64,000 nucleotides of DNA, from contig NZ_CP029556.1 of the NCBI RefSeq assembly GCF_003293695.1, positions 1,436,001-1,500,000 on the forward strand. The letters are read 5' to 3'. Each line of letters opens with the position of its first letter. Position 1 is the first letter of the stretch. A model generated the notes under the pieces. It made no database searches. It was not told the origin of the DNA and worked only from the letters and a program-made list of their open reading frames with translations. The translations under genes were made by a program, and so were the position numbers. Shown piece by piece: positions 36,743 through 46,257 of the stretch. The DNA is from Lysobacter oculi (GTDB lineage Bacteria > Pseudomonadota > Gammaproteobacteria > Xanthomonadales > Xanthomonadaceae).

Positions 36743-37690
36743 ATGGACAACGTCGTCGCCCTTCGTGCAGCCGCACGCACGGACACGCTCGCGGACTTCG
36801 CCGAAACCTGGTTCGACCAGGTGTCGATCGGCTGGCGCGACACCACGCAGCGCCGTGTCGACTCGATCCTGCGCTGCCATGTCCTGCCGGAATTCCGACG
36901 ACACGACGCAGACGGCTTCGATCGAGCCGCGATGATGGCCTGGCGGGCGAAGCTGGTGCGCGAAGGCCGGTGCACGCCCAACCGCGCCAATGCGGTGATG
37001 CAGGTTGCCAGCCAGTGCCTCGGTGAACGCGAACGGCAACGCGGCATCGCCAACCCGTGCCGCGACCTACGGCGCCTGCCGGTGCGACGGCCCGCTATCC
37101 AGCCGTTCGCCTTGCCGGAGTTGCGTCGGCTCGTCGAAGTGGCGCCTCCTCATCTGGCCGACTATGTGTGGATTCGGGGATTGACCGGGCTGCGTTCCGG
37201 CGAGGCCAACGGCCTGCGCTGGGACTGCGTGAACCTAGGCGCTGGCACCCTCGACATCCGCCGCGCCCGCGCCGACGGCCGGGATTGCCTCCCCAAGAAC
37301 GAGTTCTCGGAACGGCTGATTCCGCTCGGAACGATCGTCACCCAAGCCATGCAGCGGCAATGGCAGCGAACCGGTTCGTCCGATGGTTACGTCTTCCAGA
37401 CACTGCGGCGTGCGCCTATCGACACCCAGAACTTCGCGCGCCGCGATTGGCACCGAATGCTTGCGGCGACGAGACTTCCATACCGATGCCCCGAACAGCT
37501 TCGCCACACCGCCGCGACTCTGATGCTTGCGGCGGGCGAGGCGCCTACGTTCGTGTCCCAGATCCTCGGTCATGCCGATTGCCGGATGCTCCTGTCCACG
37601 TACGCGAGGTTCATGCCCGGTGCATTGGGCCGGACGGATGGTCATGCATTCGAGCGCGCCGTTTCGACGGACGGTGCGACGCTTTCCTGA
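36743..37690 (+). CDS. Tyrosine recombinase / integrase
   Basis: Site-specific recombinase of 315 residues. It starts MDNVVALRAAARTDTLADFA with an AGGAG about ten bases upstream; the frame back to 36668 has no support. An N-terminal SAM-like domain (residues 10-100) is followed by the catalytic domain: Arg in GLTGLRSGEANGLRW, box II as EQLRHTAATLM, and HADCRMLLSTYARFM with the His and the Tyr nucleophile. The first His of the usual HxLRHT box is replaced (PEQLRHT). No attachment site or tRNA gene is found next to it. Confidence 0.85.
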   Translation: MDNVVALRAAARTDTLADFAETWFDQVSIGWRDTTQRRVDSILRCHVLPEFRRHDADGFDRAAMMAWRAKLVREGRCTPNRANAVMQVASQCLGERERQRGIANPCRDLRRLPVRRPAIQPFALPELRRLVEVAPPHLADYVWIRGLTGLRSGEANGLRWDCVNLGAGTLDIRRARADGRDCLPKNEFSERLIPLGTIVTQAMQRQWQRTGSSDGYVFQTLRRAPIDTQNFARRDWHRMLAATRLPYRCPEQLRHTAATLMLAAGEAPTFVSQILGHADCRMLLSTYARFMPGALGRTDGHAFERAVSTDGATLS

Positions 37691-37787
37691 TGCCAGTGCC
37701 CCGGCCACGGTCAGGCCCGCATCTCAGGGGCGTTGGACCTAGCCCGACATAGCAGTCGATCAGGTTCTTTGAAGGACGTCGACGCGG

Positions 37788-39116
37788 TCACGGGGTCTCA
37801 CGGAGGGCCTGGAGGCCAAGTTTGACCTCGAGTCCTTCCACGAGGTGCTTGTGCCTGTCGAACGCGCCCGGGACGCGGTCCGGGAGCCGCAACATCGCCC
37901 CCTTCCGGGAAAACAGCTCGACGTAGCCTACCCGGTCCCTGTTCGCCGCGTAGAGGTCGCGCTTGACGTCGCGTCGGCGATCGTAATCGGCACTGCCGGT
38001 GCGTCCGTAGACTTCGATCACAGTAGGTAGCGCGCAATCAAGGACCACGAAATCCGGCAGGGCTAGGTCGCCTGCGCGATAGAGCAACGGTTTCACGAAC
38101 CGGCGCCCGGTGCCGCTGGAAAGATGCCAGAGCACCTGCAGCTCCGCCCGGGAGTCCACCGGGACAGGCCAGAACGAGGCCACCACCATCAAGGCGCCAT
38201 TGACCAGTCTCAGTTGGCCGATTTCGTCCCGGGCCACGCGAGCGATCAATGTCACCACCAGCGTCTTGACCGTCGATTCCTGAGAGAGCGCCTGGATGAG
38301 CGCGTCAGTCCGGGGAAAAGGGCTGTGGGCCACGATCTCCTGCCAAATATTCCATTCGGCGCGCAGGGGGACGTCCCCATGGCGCAATGTCACGAGGGCA
38401 TCACTCCCATCGCGGACGACCCTGGTGATCGCGCCGATCACGATGGCGTACCACGTGGTTGCATCGCGCCCCGATTCCGACAGCCTGGGGTGCGTGGCCA
38501 TGCGATCGATTCCCGGCAGGATGCAGACCTGACGTGCCGGCTCGCCGTTGAAGCGTAGGAACTCGCGTTGCTTCGCAAGTCGGGAGGCAGCCAGTAGGCC
38601 TGGCTCGCCGTTGCCGAACTTGCGGACGGTACCGTTCAAGCCGGTGATCTGCCAGATTGCACGCAGTGCAGTCAGGAGGGTCGCACGTCCCTGGACGTCG
38701 GTCTCCCGCTGGTCATCGCGTCCCTTCGCGGGAGGGGGGCTCGGGCTGTGCGCCGCTCCCGGCTTGGCAATCAGTTGGTCGCGCAGGTGGACGTCCCAGT
38801 AGCGTCCATCCCGGGTTATGGCCTTGCCGGAGTAGCACCTGGATCCTTCGCCGACATGCGAGATCCCGTTACGCAGGCAATCCTGGCGGTGCAATGGCCC
38901 GGTATCCGGATAGCACCGCAGCCGTGGGCCCTCTGGCGTCGAATAGACCTGCAGGGCAAGTGGCTCGCGGCGGCGGCACAGGCAGGCAATGGCCCCCTGG
39001 GGCTTGCCACGCATGCGGATCAGCAATCGCTTGCCGGCCCCGGTCGAATACAGATCCCGGAATGTGTAGTTCCGGCCTTCGATCCGGACGAGCCCATCGA
39101 GGCTGGATGGCGGCAT
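37788..39116 (-). CDS. DUF1173-like protein with possible nuclease fold
   Basis: A 442-residue protein. The N-terminal part has a Cys/His cluster (CLCRRREP ... RLRCYPDTGPLHRQDC). The C-terminal part has PDFVVLDCALPTVIEVYG followed by DYDRRRDVKRDLY, which resembles a PD-(D/E)XK nuclease core. The layout fits DUF1173 proteins of conjugative elements, with moderate confidence. It is convergent with the integrase. Confidence 0.5.
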   Translation of the reverse strand: MPPSSLDGLVRIEGRNYTFRDLYSTGAGKRLLIRMRGKPQGAIACLCRRREPLALQVYSTPEGPRLRCYPDTGPLHRQDCLRNGISHVGEGSRCYSGKAITRDGRYWDVHLRDQLIAKPGAAHSPSPPPAKGRDDQRETDVQGRATLLTALRAIWQITGLNGTVRKFGNGEPGLLAASRLAKQREFLRFNGEPARQVCILPGIDRMATHPRLSESGRDATTWYAIVIGAITRVVRDGSDALVTLRHGDVPLRAEWNIWQEIVAHSPFPRTDALIQALSQESTVKTLVVTLIARVARDEIGQLRLVNGALMVVASFWPVPVDSRAELQVLWHLSSGTGRRFVKPLLYRAGDLALPDFVVLDCALPTVIEVYGRTGSADYDRRRDVKRDLYAANRDRVGYVELFSRKGAMLRLPDRVPGAFDRHKHLVEGLEVKLGLQALRETP

Positions 39117-39393
39117 TGTCGGCTCCGGCTGAGATGTGTATCAGGAGAGCCGGTGCGCTGAGACGCCCGTACTCCTGCTTCCGTGGCCTATGGTTACCAT
39201 CGTTTGCCCACAGCGGAAGTGGACACGTAAGGCGGCCAATGCATCCGGTCTTGGATCGGAACGGGTGTTCGTGTGACTCGGATCACGACGTCAGTAGTAA
39301 GCCGCCGATCCAGCAGATGGAAATGAAGCAATTGCAGTGTTGGCAGAGGCGCGATGGAGCTGCATAACATTCACAAGAAGCTGCGAGATGCGC

Positions 39394-42096
39394 TCATCCA
39401 TTCGCTGGCTTAAGGCCGCGACGGCTGGCGAGAAGAGCGACATCTTTTGAGTTGACACTACGGCGAAGACGCTGCAATACATTTTGCTGCGTCTCGGGCG
39501 TCCAGAAAATCGTCAGACGCTCACGGGCTCGGGTAATTGCGGTATAGAAAATACTATGGGAGATGTCGTCTTCATTGGCATCGGTGATGACAATCTTGAC
39601 GGAGTCGTATTCAAGGCCTTGTGCCTTGTGAATTGAAACAGCATATGCAACTTGGAAGGGCACTGCGGTATGAAGTGCATCGTCATCCCCGTCGCTTGCT
39701 TCGTAGTCGTAGACAGAAAACCGGACGGTCGAGCCCCCGATCCACTCCAGTTCGCCACCCGAAACGTCGAACTCACTCAGCGACCGGTCAAGCTCGACGT
39801 CGAACTGAATCTGGCCGCGCCGCTCTTGAATACCGAGGATTCGACCTTTTAGGTTGTTGTAGATCACAGGTCGGAAGCGATCCGTCTCGTTGAATAGTAT
39901 CGGATCGCCAACCTTGTAGGTCGACGCACGCCAGTCAATCCCGGGGTTGGGGTTGCTGCTCTGAAGAAACCGATTGACGTTGTTAATCCCATATAGGCCG
40001 TCGTAGTTCAGGCATAAGATGATTTCGTCATCGTGCTGGGTCTGGAACAGTGATTTGTCCAGTACGGTCGAGTAACCATTGCGGGCGATGACTTCGGCGA
40101 TGTCGTCATCTATGTTCCGAACTTTGTTCCAGAAGCCTAGGAGGGACTGATTTTTTGTCCTGAACGGCGTGATTAACTCGAATACTGACGTGGTCGGGAT
40201 GAACGCCCGGATGATGCTAAACCAGTTTCCGAACTGGATTGACTCGATCTGATGCACATCGCCGACAAGAACGAGCAGCTTGAAGGACGTCTTCTCCAAT
40301 ACCTTGAGCAGATCACCATTGCTAACCGTGCTGCACTCATCGATAACCAGCAGGTCGAACTCCGGATCGGGGGTGGTCCGATGGATCTGACTGCTGATCG
40401 TTCGGAAAATCCCATTCTGCGCATTGACCTTGCGCTTGAGGTTGTCTATTGCGGGGTGAGTGTGGGCAAGGAATAGCTTCGACTTGTCGTTAAAGTAGCT
40501 CGCGACATGGTCGACCATCGTGGACTTTCCGGTGCCGGCTGCACCATAGATAAGCGCGACCTTCGATTTGTCGAATAAGAGCTTTATGGCGTCTTTCTTG
40601 ACGTCATCATCGATACCGCGAGGGACCTCATCGAGCCAGCGCTCGACAGCTTGGGTGTAGCCGGCGATTCCCGCCGACGCAAGCTGCTGAATTCTCTCGA
40701 CGATCGCGACAGTTCCATCCTCATAGCTTCGAATGAAAACGTGCCCTTTGTCCTGCATCAGCCGGCGCCCCGCGTGGCGCCAGTAGATTTTGCCGTTGTA
40801 AGTGCCGATCAGATTGGTGACATCCCCAAACTCCTCCAGGTCGTCCACGGGGGTGTAGAGGATTCCGTGCCGTTCGACATTGCTGTGTACTCGCCGGGCC
40901 ATGAGCTCATGAGTTCGGCCGGCCGCATCGATACTCTCGACGAGATCCCCGTAGCGGGGATTGTGTTCTCTCGGGGAGGTGCAGAACGGCATGGTGTCGA
41001 ATGGGATACAACCCCATTGAAGCTTGAGGTCAGAGAGGAGGTTGCAGCCATCTCCGTTGTACTGCGGCTTGAGAACCTGATTGTGCAAACGCAGCATGAG
41101 ATAGCGAATAACGCTGCAACCCGGCAACTCGGCCCGCACAATGCGGCGTGACTCGTCCAGCATAGGAAAGATTTGCCGTTTGGCTGGATCGCCGGAAGTA
41201 CCGGCTGCTTTCAATGCTGCGTATTCTTCGTTTGGCATGTCGATGAGATCGAGCATGCTTCCCAGGCTCGCCGTCAGCCAGCGCATGAGGAACCGATACT
41301 CTGCAGAATCGGACCGAACATTGGAGCGGAATCCAAGGATTCGCGCGAAGTTGTCGAGCTCGCATGGTCTGATCGACACCTCCCAATCGCAGATAATCGT
41401 TATCGGCATCGTCTGATCGAGTACGTCGATTGAATCGCGCAGAAGCGTCAGGTTCGCCGAGTACTTTTCAGTCATCTCGATGCTGGTGAAGGCGATGATG
41501 CGATCGAATTTGTTAACCTTGTTGACGGCTCGGTAGAAGGTGACCTCGTAGTAGATCCGACCGTCAACGAAGAATGGGCGCACCTTGTGAATGTAGTAGC
41601 GATTCCGCTCGCCCTTTTCCTTTCGCGTTGAGCGAACCGCCTCGATGCGCTGAGCAATTTTCTGATGATACTCACGCAATGACGGATCTAGATCAATCGG
41701 AAACGACTCAAGGTTAGCCAGAATGCCAATCCCGCAGTTGTCCCGGAGCAGGCCCCGGAGGCGGTACAGGTACTCGTAGTACTTGAGCATCAAGCGCTCC
41801 GAAGCATCTCCGTCCAAGGTGTAGTGAGAGGCGCTGGTCTGGATGAGCTTGTGAAATTTTCCGAGAAAGTTGAACTTTGCCTTGCTCCTTACGTGTGCCA
41901 GCGCGGACTCAATCGCAGCGTACTGGTACTCAGCATCGGAAGATCCAAGATGGAGGCGTACCGCAGCCCCCTCAACGAGGTTCCGGAGCTGCGAAAGAAC
42001 ATTCTGGGATAGCAAGGCCCGTTGCTCGGAAAGCAATTCAATGTTTCGACAGATTGCCTCATCCGCGCTCTGAATCTGGTCACCAACGGTCGTCAT
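39394..42096 (-). CDS. SF1 (RecD/UvrD-like) helicase with large unknown N-terminal half
   Basis: A 900-residue protein. The C-terminal half is a superfamily 1 helicase: Walker A IYGAAGTGKSTMVDHV near residue 515, Walker B LLVIDECSTVSNGD, motif III LVLVGDVHQIES, and the UvrD_C_2 end AVSIHKAQGLEYDSV and FYTAITRARERL. The first 500 residues have no recognised domain and include a region rich in aromatic residues (YYIHKVRPFFVDGRIYYEVT). It lies 123 bases after mcrC on the same strand, so it could be part of an mcrB-mcrC-helicase unit. Similar lone helicases occur in defence islands; the biological role is not known. Confidence 0.8.
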   Translation of the reverse strand: MTTVGDQIQSADEAICRNIELLSEQRALLSQNVLSQLRNLVEGAAVRLHLGSSDAEYQYAAIESALAHVRSKAKFNFLGKFHKLIQTSASHYTLDGDASERLMLKYYEYLYRLRGLLRDNCGIGILANLESFPIDLDPSLREYHQKIAQRIEAVRSTRKEKGERNRYYIHKVRPFFVDGRIYYEVTFYRAVNKVNKFDRIIAFTSIEMTEKYSANLTLLRDSIDVLDQTMPITIICDWEVSIRPCELDNFARILGFRSNVRSDSAEYRFLMRWLTASLGSMLDLIDMPNEEYAALKAAGTSGDPAKRQIFPMLDESRRIVRAELPGCSVIRYLMLRLHNQVLKPQYNGDGCNLLSDLKLQWGCIPFDTMPFCTSPREHNPRYGDLVESIDAAGRTHELMARRVHSNVERHGILYTPVDDLEEFGDVTNLIGTYNGKIYWRHAGRRLMQDKGHVFIRSYEDGTVAIVERIQQLASAGIAGYTQAVERWLDEVPRGIDDDVKKDAIKLLFDKSKVALIYGAAGTGKSTMVDHVASYFNDKSKLFLAHTHPAIDNLKRKVNAQNGIFRTISSQIHRTTPDPEFDLLVIDECSTVSNGDLLKVLEKTSFKLLVLVGDVHQIESIQFGNWFSIIRAFIPTTSVFELITPFRTKNQSLLGFWNKVRNIDDDIAEVIARNGYSTVLDKSLFQTQHDDEIILCLNYDGLYGINNVNRFLQSSNPNPGIDWRASTYKVGDPILFNETDRFRPVIYNNLKGRILGIQERRGQIQFDVELDRSLSEFDVSGGELEWIGGSTVRFSVYDYEASDGDDDALHTAVPFQVAYAVSIHKAQGLEYDSVKIVITDANEDDISHSIFYTAITRARERLTIFWTPETQQNVLQRLRRSVNSKDVALLASRRGLKPANG

Positions 42097-42219
42097 TTCC
42101 TATCCAATCTCAGATTTTTATGGCCTGGTCCGGTTTAGACTGCTTGGATTGAAATACGGAAACTCTCAGTGGCATGTTCGTCGTTGCATGCAAGTGCGCC
42201 AGATTTTCCGTGCCCCATG

Positions 42220-43518
42220 TCAAGCGAGGTATGCAGCTAGATTCCACGCTTGGGATTCCGTGTCCAGGTCGAATGGCAAGGCATGCAGAACCAGTCCATC
42301 GCCGAAATCGAAGTGTGGGAGCGGCTCTGCGAACCGCTCGGTCTTCGGGTACAACAGAATCAACTGCCCGTTGCCACCGAGATACTTCTGGCCGTAGGCG
42401 TACAGCTGATAGAAATCGCCCTGCGAGAGACCGTACTTGGATTCACTGTCGGTCTTTTCTGCGTCTAAAAGCTTCCATTTCGCGTCCAGGATCAACCTGT
42501 TCTTTCTGCCTTGGGTGATTAGAAAATCAGGACGAAGCTCGAACCAGTTCTTTGGCTCTAGTGTTCCCGCCGGCATGTGGCTGCACAGATACTGACGGCT
42601 CGCTTGGGGCACCAGTTGGAATCCTGCCGGGACGGCTTGCTTGAGGCAGGCGCCAACGTGCTGCTCGTAGACCTTCTCCATCGGGAACAGCAGGCTCAGG
42701 CCTCGATAGTCGCCTAGGACGGAGAGAGGCATCTGCTCGTGCAAGATCAGCGAACACCACATCCGGACTGGAGCGTAGTGCGCCATGAGGCGGTCATCCC
42801 GCCAGCGTCGGAAATCCTCGCGGATGTTCGAGCTAGTGGGGATCTCGGCCAGGTGATGGGCCAGCTCGTGCGCCAGCCGCCAGTTCTTCGGTTCGCGCGT
42901 GCCCTTGCGGATCACATCGAGGGCCGAGCGGATCAGCCGGTTTTCTGGCCGATCGGCGTCGAACACGTCATGCTCGACCTGGAAGAAGTGATCGCGCCCG
43001 GGCGGTTGACGCAACTGTCGAGCAACCACCAGGCGGCCGCGCAGATAGCGCAGCTCCTCCTGTACCGGGTGGTAGTCGAAACGCAGCCCGCGTTTGACCA
43101 GATGATCGACAGCCTCCAGGAACTGCGCCGCGACCCATTCACTCAATGGCGCGTCGAATACACGCAATCCGGCGGGCCCGGACTGACGAGGCCGGATGTC
43201 CAGGCAGCGGAGCAACATCTTCTGCAGCAGGTTGCGCGATGATGCACGGTCGTCGCCTGCGTCCAGTGCCTTCGGCAGGATCTCAATGCGGATGCCGCAC
43301 GGGGTCTCCAGCACGCCGACGTAGTTGTCCAGCCGAAGTTCGCGTCGGCTTTCCAGCTCGACGAGCCGGGCGCCGTTGTCCCCGCCGCGCAGGCGAGCGC
43401 TTTCGGCCAGTAACCACTCAAATGCCGTCTTGCTGACCTGTGCGGTGTTGACGGCCGAGGGCGATACTTCGGCCGTCGTTAGGCGCGCATGTTCGCGGAC
43501 GGTAATCAGGGTGTTCAC
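42220..43518 (-). CDS. mcrC: McrC-family nuclease subunit
   Basis: Partner of McrB in modification-dependent restriction. It has 432 residues. The N-terminal McrC domain includes YVGVLETPCGIRIEILPK. The C-terminal PD-(D/E)XK nuclease has FELRPDFLITQGRKN and LILDAKWKLLD near residues 325-350. Its ATG overlaps the mcrB stop by four bases. A complete subunit with catalytic residues in place. Confidence 0.92.
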   Translation of the reverse strand: MNTLITVREHARLTTAEVSPSAVNTAQVSKTAFEWLLAESARLRGGDNGARLVELESRRELRLDNYVGVLETPCGIRIEILPKALDAGDDRASSRNLLQKMLLRCLDIRPRQSGPAGLRVFDAPLSEWVAAQFLEAVDHLVKRGLRFDYHPVQEELRYLRGRLVVARQLRQPPGRDHFFQVEHDVFDADRPENRLIRSALDVIRKGTREPKNWRLAHELAHHLAEIPTSSNIREDFRRWRDDRLMAHYAPVRMWCSLILHEQMPLSVLGDYRGLSLLFPMEKVYEQHVGACLKQAVPAGFQLVPQASRQYLCSHMPAGTLEPKNWFELRPDFLITQGRKNRLILDAKWKLLDAEKTDSESKYGLSQGDFYQLYAYGQKYLGGNGQLILLYPKTERFAEPLPHFDFGDGLVLHALPFDLDTESQAWNLAAYLA

Positions 43519-46064
43519 GGAGCCGGGCCGGCCGCCGAGTAGATACCGAGATAGCTCTCAGGCTCGATGAAGGCCTTTGTATTGATGTTCCAGCGCGGGT
43601 TGCTGTTGGCGACGCCCTCCTTGCCGAACAGGGCCTGCAGGTCGTTGCCGGGCTGAGACAGAAAGCGGTGATCCGCTGCCTTGCGATGGTCGTTTAGCAC
43701 CAGTGCGATCTTTTCCCAGTCCTCGAAGAAATACTCCTGCAGTAGCGGCAGCACCTGACGCTGGAATACATCTTTCAGGTCCGCCACCGACTTGATACCG
43801 ATGAAATAGGCATGACCCAGCAGATAGTCGCGCCCCAGCAACACTTCGATGCGCTGATTCATGGTCGTCAGCAGCTTTTGGAGGTCGATCCCATCGACGG
43901 TGCCAAGGAGATTCGGCTTCGGCGGCATCTCCTCGAATACGAAACGGCGGCGGAGGGCGATGTCCAGTCCGGCCAGGGATCGGTCTGCAGTGTTCATTGT
44001 GCCGATCAGATACACGTTGTCAGGCACGCTGAACTTCTTCTTCGAGTACGGAAGCACTACTTCCAGGGCCTCGACGCTTCCTTTGCGCTTGGAGGGTTCT
44101 ATCAGCGTGATCAACTCACCAAAGATGCGCGAGATGTTTCCTCGATTGATCTCATCGATAATGAGAACGCGGGGTTGGCTGATCTTGGCGACTTCGTGCT
44201 CTCCCTTCGTAAGAGAAACAGAAGCCGCCTCAAGATATTCGGCGAGTTCAGGCCAACCGAATCGGGACAATTCGTAAACGGTCTTCAGCGTAAATTTGCG
44301 GCCATCGTTGAGAGGTCGGATGTCCAGCGAGAGGCCCGTCGCCAACCAATTGACCGGCAGCACATTGACGTAGTCCTGGCGAACGCCTGCTGGCGGCGAA
44401 GCCTGGTATTCGTATTCGCCCTGCACGACACCAACGGCCTGAAATTTGTCCTCAGACCCGATGCAAAGCAGTACGTCTCCGGGCTCGATCTCGCGGGAGA
44501 AACCATGAAGCGAGCTGCGGTCGTTCGATCCCAGGACTGCATATGCGGGAACCGACGACAGGTTCTCGTTCATGAGGTCACCGGCTTCGCTCCAACCAAT
44601 TCTGGCCTCGCCATGGTTGAAGCAGTAATTCCTGGTCGTGCTTGTGACGGTACCGTCGATGGAAATCTTCCAGATTCGTGCGCCTTCACGGACGCCGATG
44701 TCGGAAGCAATCTGGGAGGATCCACGGGCATCTTCGCAAATGCTCCGAAACACCCCCGGTTCAACGCGGTACTGCAGCGATCCGCCCTCGCTGTCGGCGC
44801 GAATGCCTTCGACGAAATCTTCGTAACTGAAACTTTGGTGGAAGGTCACGAACCGAACTAGGCCTTCCTGGGTCAGCTCATCGAAACGTTGCTTCATCGG
44901 CTCGCGCTCATCGTTGCGAGCCGAATAGAACGCCGGGTCAAGGATCGCCACCGCCTTGTCGATGGTGTGGAACGTCTTACCGGTGCCCGGCGGTCCGAAC
45001 AGGATTTGATTGAGTGGCTGATTGATGGGCATGACGATTGATGAAGTCGACGAAGGGGCCGTTTGTGAAATTTCGGAGTCGTACCAGTCGCACAACTGGG
45101 TAAGTGCTTCCGCCGATGCCACATTGACTGAAAACGCTCTTTCCCCAGCAGCAAGTGCCGGCGCGTGCGATTTCAGATGATGGTTTCGGGACTTTTCGGG
45201 AGGGTATTCGGTTACCGTAAGCGCCGAACCGAATGGCGGCACGGCATCAACAAAAATCTGGACAGCAATCTTCTTTGCTGGATTGGAACCCGGGTCGAAG
45301 GCCAACTGGCGACCGGACGGGGTGCGATAGGCGGCCAGATGTGATGTGCCGCTGTAACTGCCCGGAAAGCGTCTGCTCAGGTAATCCATCGCGGAGGCCG
45401 CACTAAAGGTGCCTCCTTCTTCAGGTGGCTTCGCTGTCTCCCACACTCGCTCACTGAAGGCAATCAGTGATTCGCCGGCCTGCTTTTGCTGCAGGACACG
45501 GGCGTGCAACTGAGTGATTGGAGTAGCGTCGTTCGCAGGAAGGCCGAGAAATCTTCTCAGGCTTTGCGGCGAAAGAACGGCGGTCAGGCGCGGGGCGCTT
45601 CGATCCTGGTACAAGAAAGCAATCTTGCTTCGAAACACCGGCCAAAGCAATCCATCGTCTGCGCTGGAGTCCACGGGGCTGAAATCGCCCTTGACTGCTG
45701 CCTGGGCAATCGCTGCAACTTCGTCGCGTACTTTCTGGAAAACACTTTCCTCATCGCCTCCGAAGCGGGAGTACCAAGCGTAGTTCGCCGAGTAAGTGAC
45801 ATTTTCCTGTCTCTTTTCGTCGTTCTCCCCCGAACGGTGGGCATAGATGCCGAACTTGAGCGCCGTGCCGCCACGCATGCCGCCGTACCCATCCAGTCCA
45901 CGTTCCACTAGATAGGTGAAGCACCGCTTGTCCCCAACCGTGGCGTATTCCGCCAAGGTCATGGATCTCAGTCGTTCGATCGGCCAGTCCCTGAGAAAGG
46001 CATCCCAGTCGCTCAGGTCTTCGTTGAAAGCCACGCATCCCCCTGTTTCGTCATGGCGTTGCAT
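43515..46064 (-). CDS. mcrB: McrB-family AAA+ GTPase with inserted PUA/EVE-like domain
   Basis: Motor and DNA-recognition subunit of a McrBC system, 849 residues. The N-terminal region (1-330) should hold the DNA- or modification-reading domain. Walker A is QILFGPPGTGKTFHT near residue 357, Walker B RVLIIDEINRGNISR near 635, and the signature region LIGTMNTADRSLAGLD. About 275 residues separate the two Walker motifs, against roughly 80 in E. coli McrB. The insert contains ARIGWSEAGDLMNENL and EIEPGDVLLCIGSEDKFQAV, which look like a PUA/EVE fold. A GTG at 46031 with AGGGGG upstream is an alternative start. The stop overlaps mcrC. Confidence 0.9.
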   Translation of the reverse strand: MQRHDETGGCVAFNEDLSDWDAFLRDWPIERLRSMTLAEYATVGDKRCFTYLVERGLDGYGGMRGGTALKFGIYAHRSGENDEKRQENVTYSANYAWYSRFGGDEESVFQKVRDEVAAIAQAAVKGDFSPVDSSADDGLLWPVFRSKIAFLYQDRSAPRLTAVLSPQSLRRFLGLPANDATPITQLHARVLQQKQAGESLIAFSERVWETAKPPEEGGTFSAASAMDYLSRRFPGSYSGTSHLAAYRTPSGRQLAFDPGSNPAKKIAVQIFVDAVPPFGSALTVTEYPPEKSRNHHLKSHAPALAAGERAFSVNVASAEALTQLCDWYDSEISQTAPSSTSSIVMPINQPLNQILFGPPGTGKTFHTIDKAVAILDPAFYSARNDEREPMKQRFDELTQEGLVRFVTFHQSFSYEDFVEGIRADSEGGSLQYRVEPGVFRSICEDARGSSQIASDIGVREGARIWKISIDGTVTSTTRNYCFNHGEARIGWSEAGDLMNENLSSVPAYAVLGSNDRSSLHGFSREIEPGDVLLCIGSEDKFQAVGVVQGEYEYQASPPAGVRQDYVNVLPVNWLATGLSLDIRPLNDGRKFTLKTVYELSRFGWPELAEYLEAASVSLTKGEHEVAKISQPRVLIIDEINRGNISRIFGELITLIEPSKRKGSVEALEVVLPYSKKKFSVPDNVYLIGTMNTADRSLAGLDIALRRRFVFEEMPPKPNLLGTVDGIDLQKLLTTMNQRIEVLLGRDYLLGHAYFIGIKSVADLKDVFQRQVLPLLQEYFFEDWEKIALVLNDHRKAADHRFLSQPGNDLQALFGKEGVANSNPRWNINTKAFIEPESYLGIYSAAGPAP

Positions 46065-46257
46065 TACCCCCGTCCGGATTCTACGAAACCCTGGAGAGGG
46101 GCATGCATCTGGCGGTCCTTCGATGGATCGTGCCCGCCCCGCGGCTCAGGGCCTGAGACAGCCTGTCCATAGCCTATACAGACTGCTCGACTAGCCAGCC
46201 AGCGGCTATCCTTCCACGCTTGGAATCAATCGCAGCAGACCATTGGAAGACCACTGA

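Noticed and set aside
36700-37800. A tRNA-gene attachment site next to the integrase
   Set aside because: No tRNA-like sequence or repeated core was seen in the flanks.
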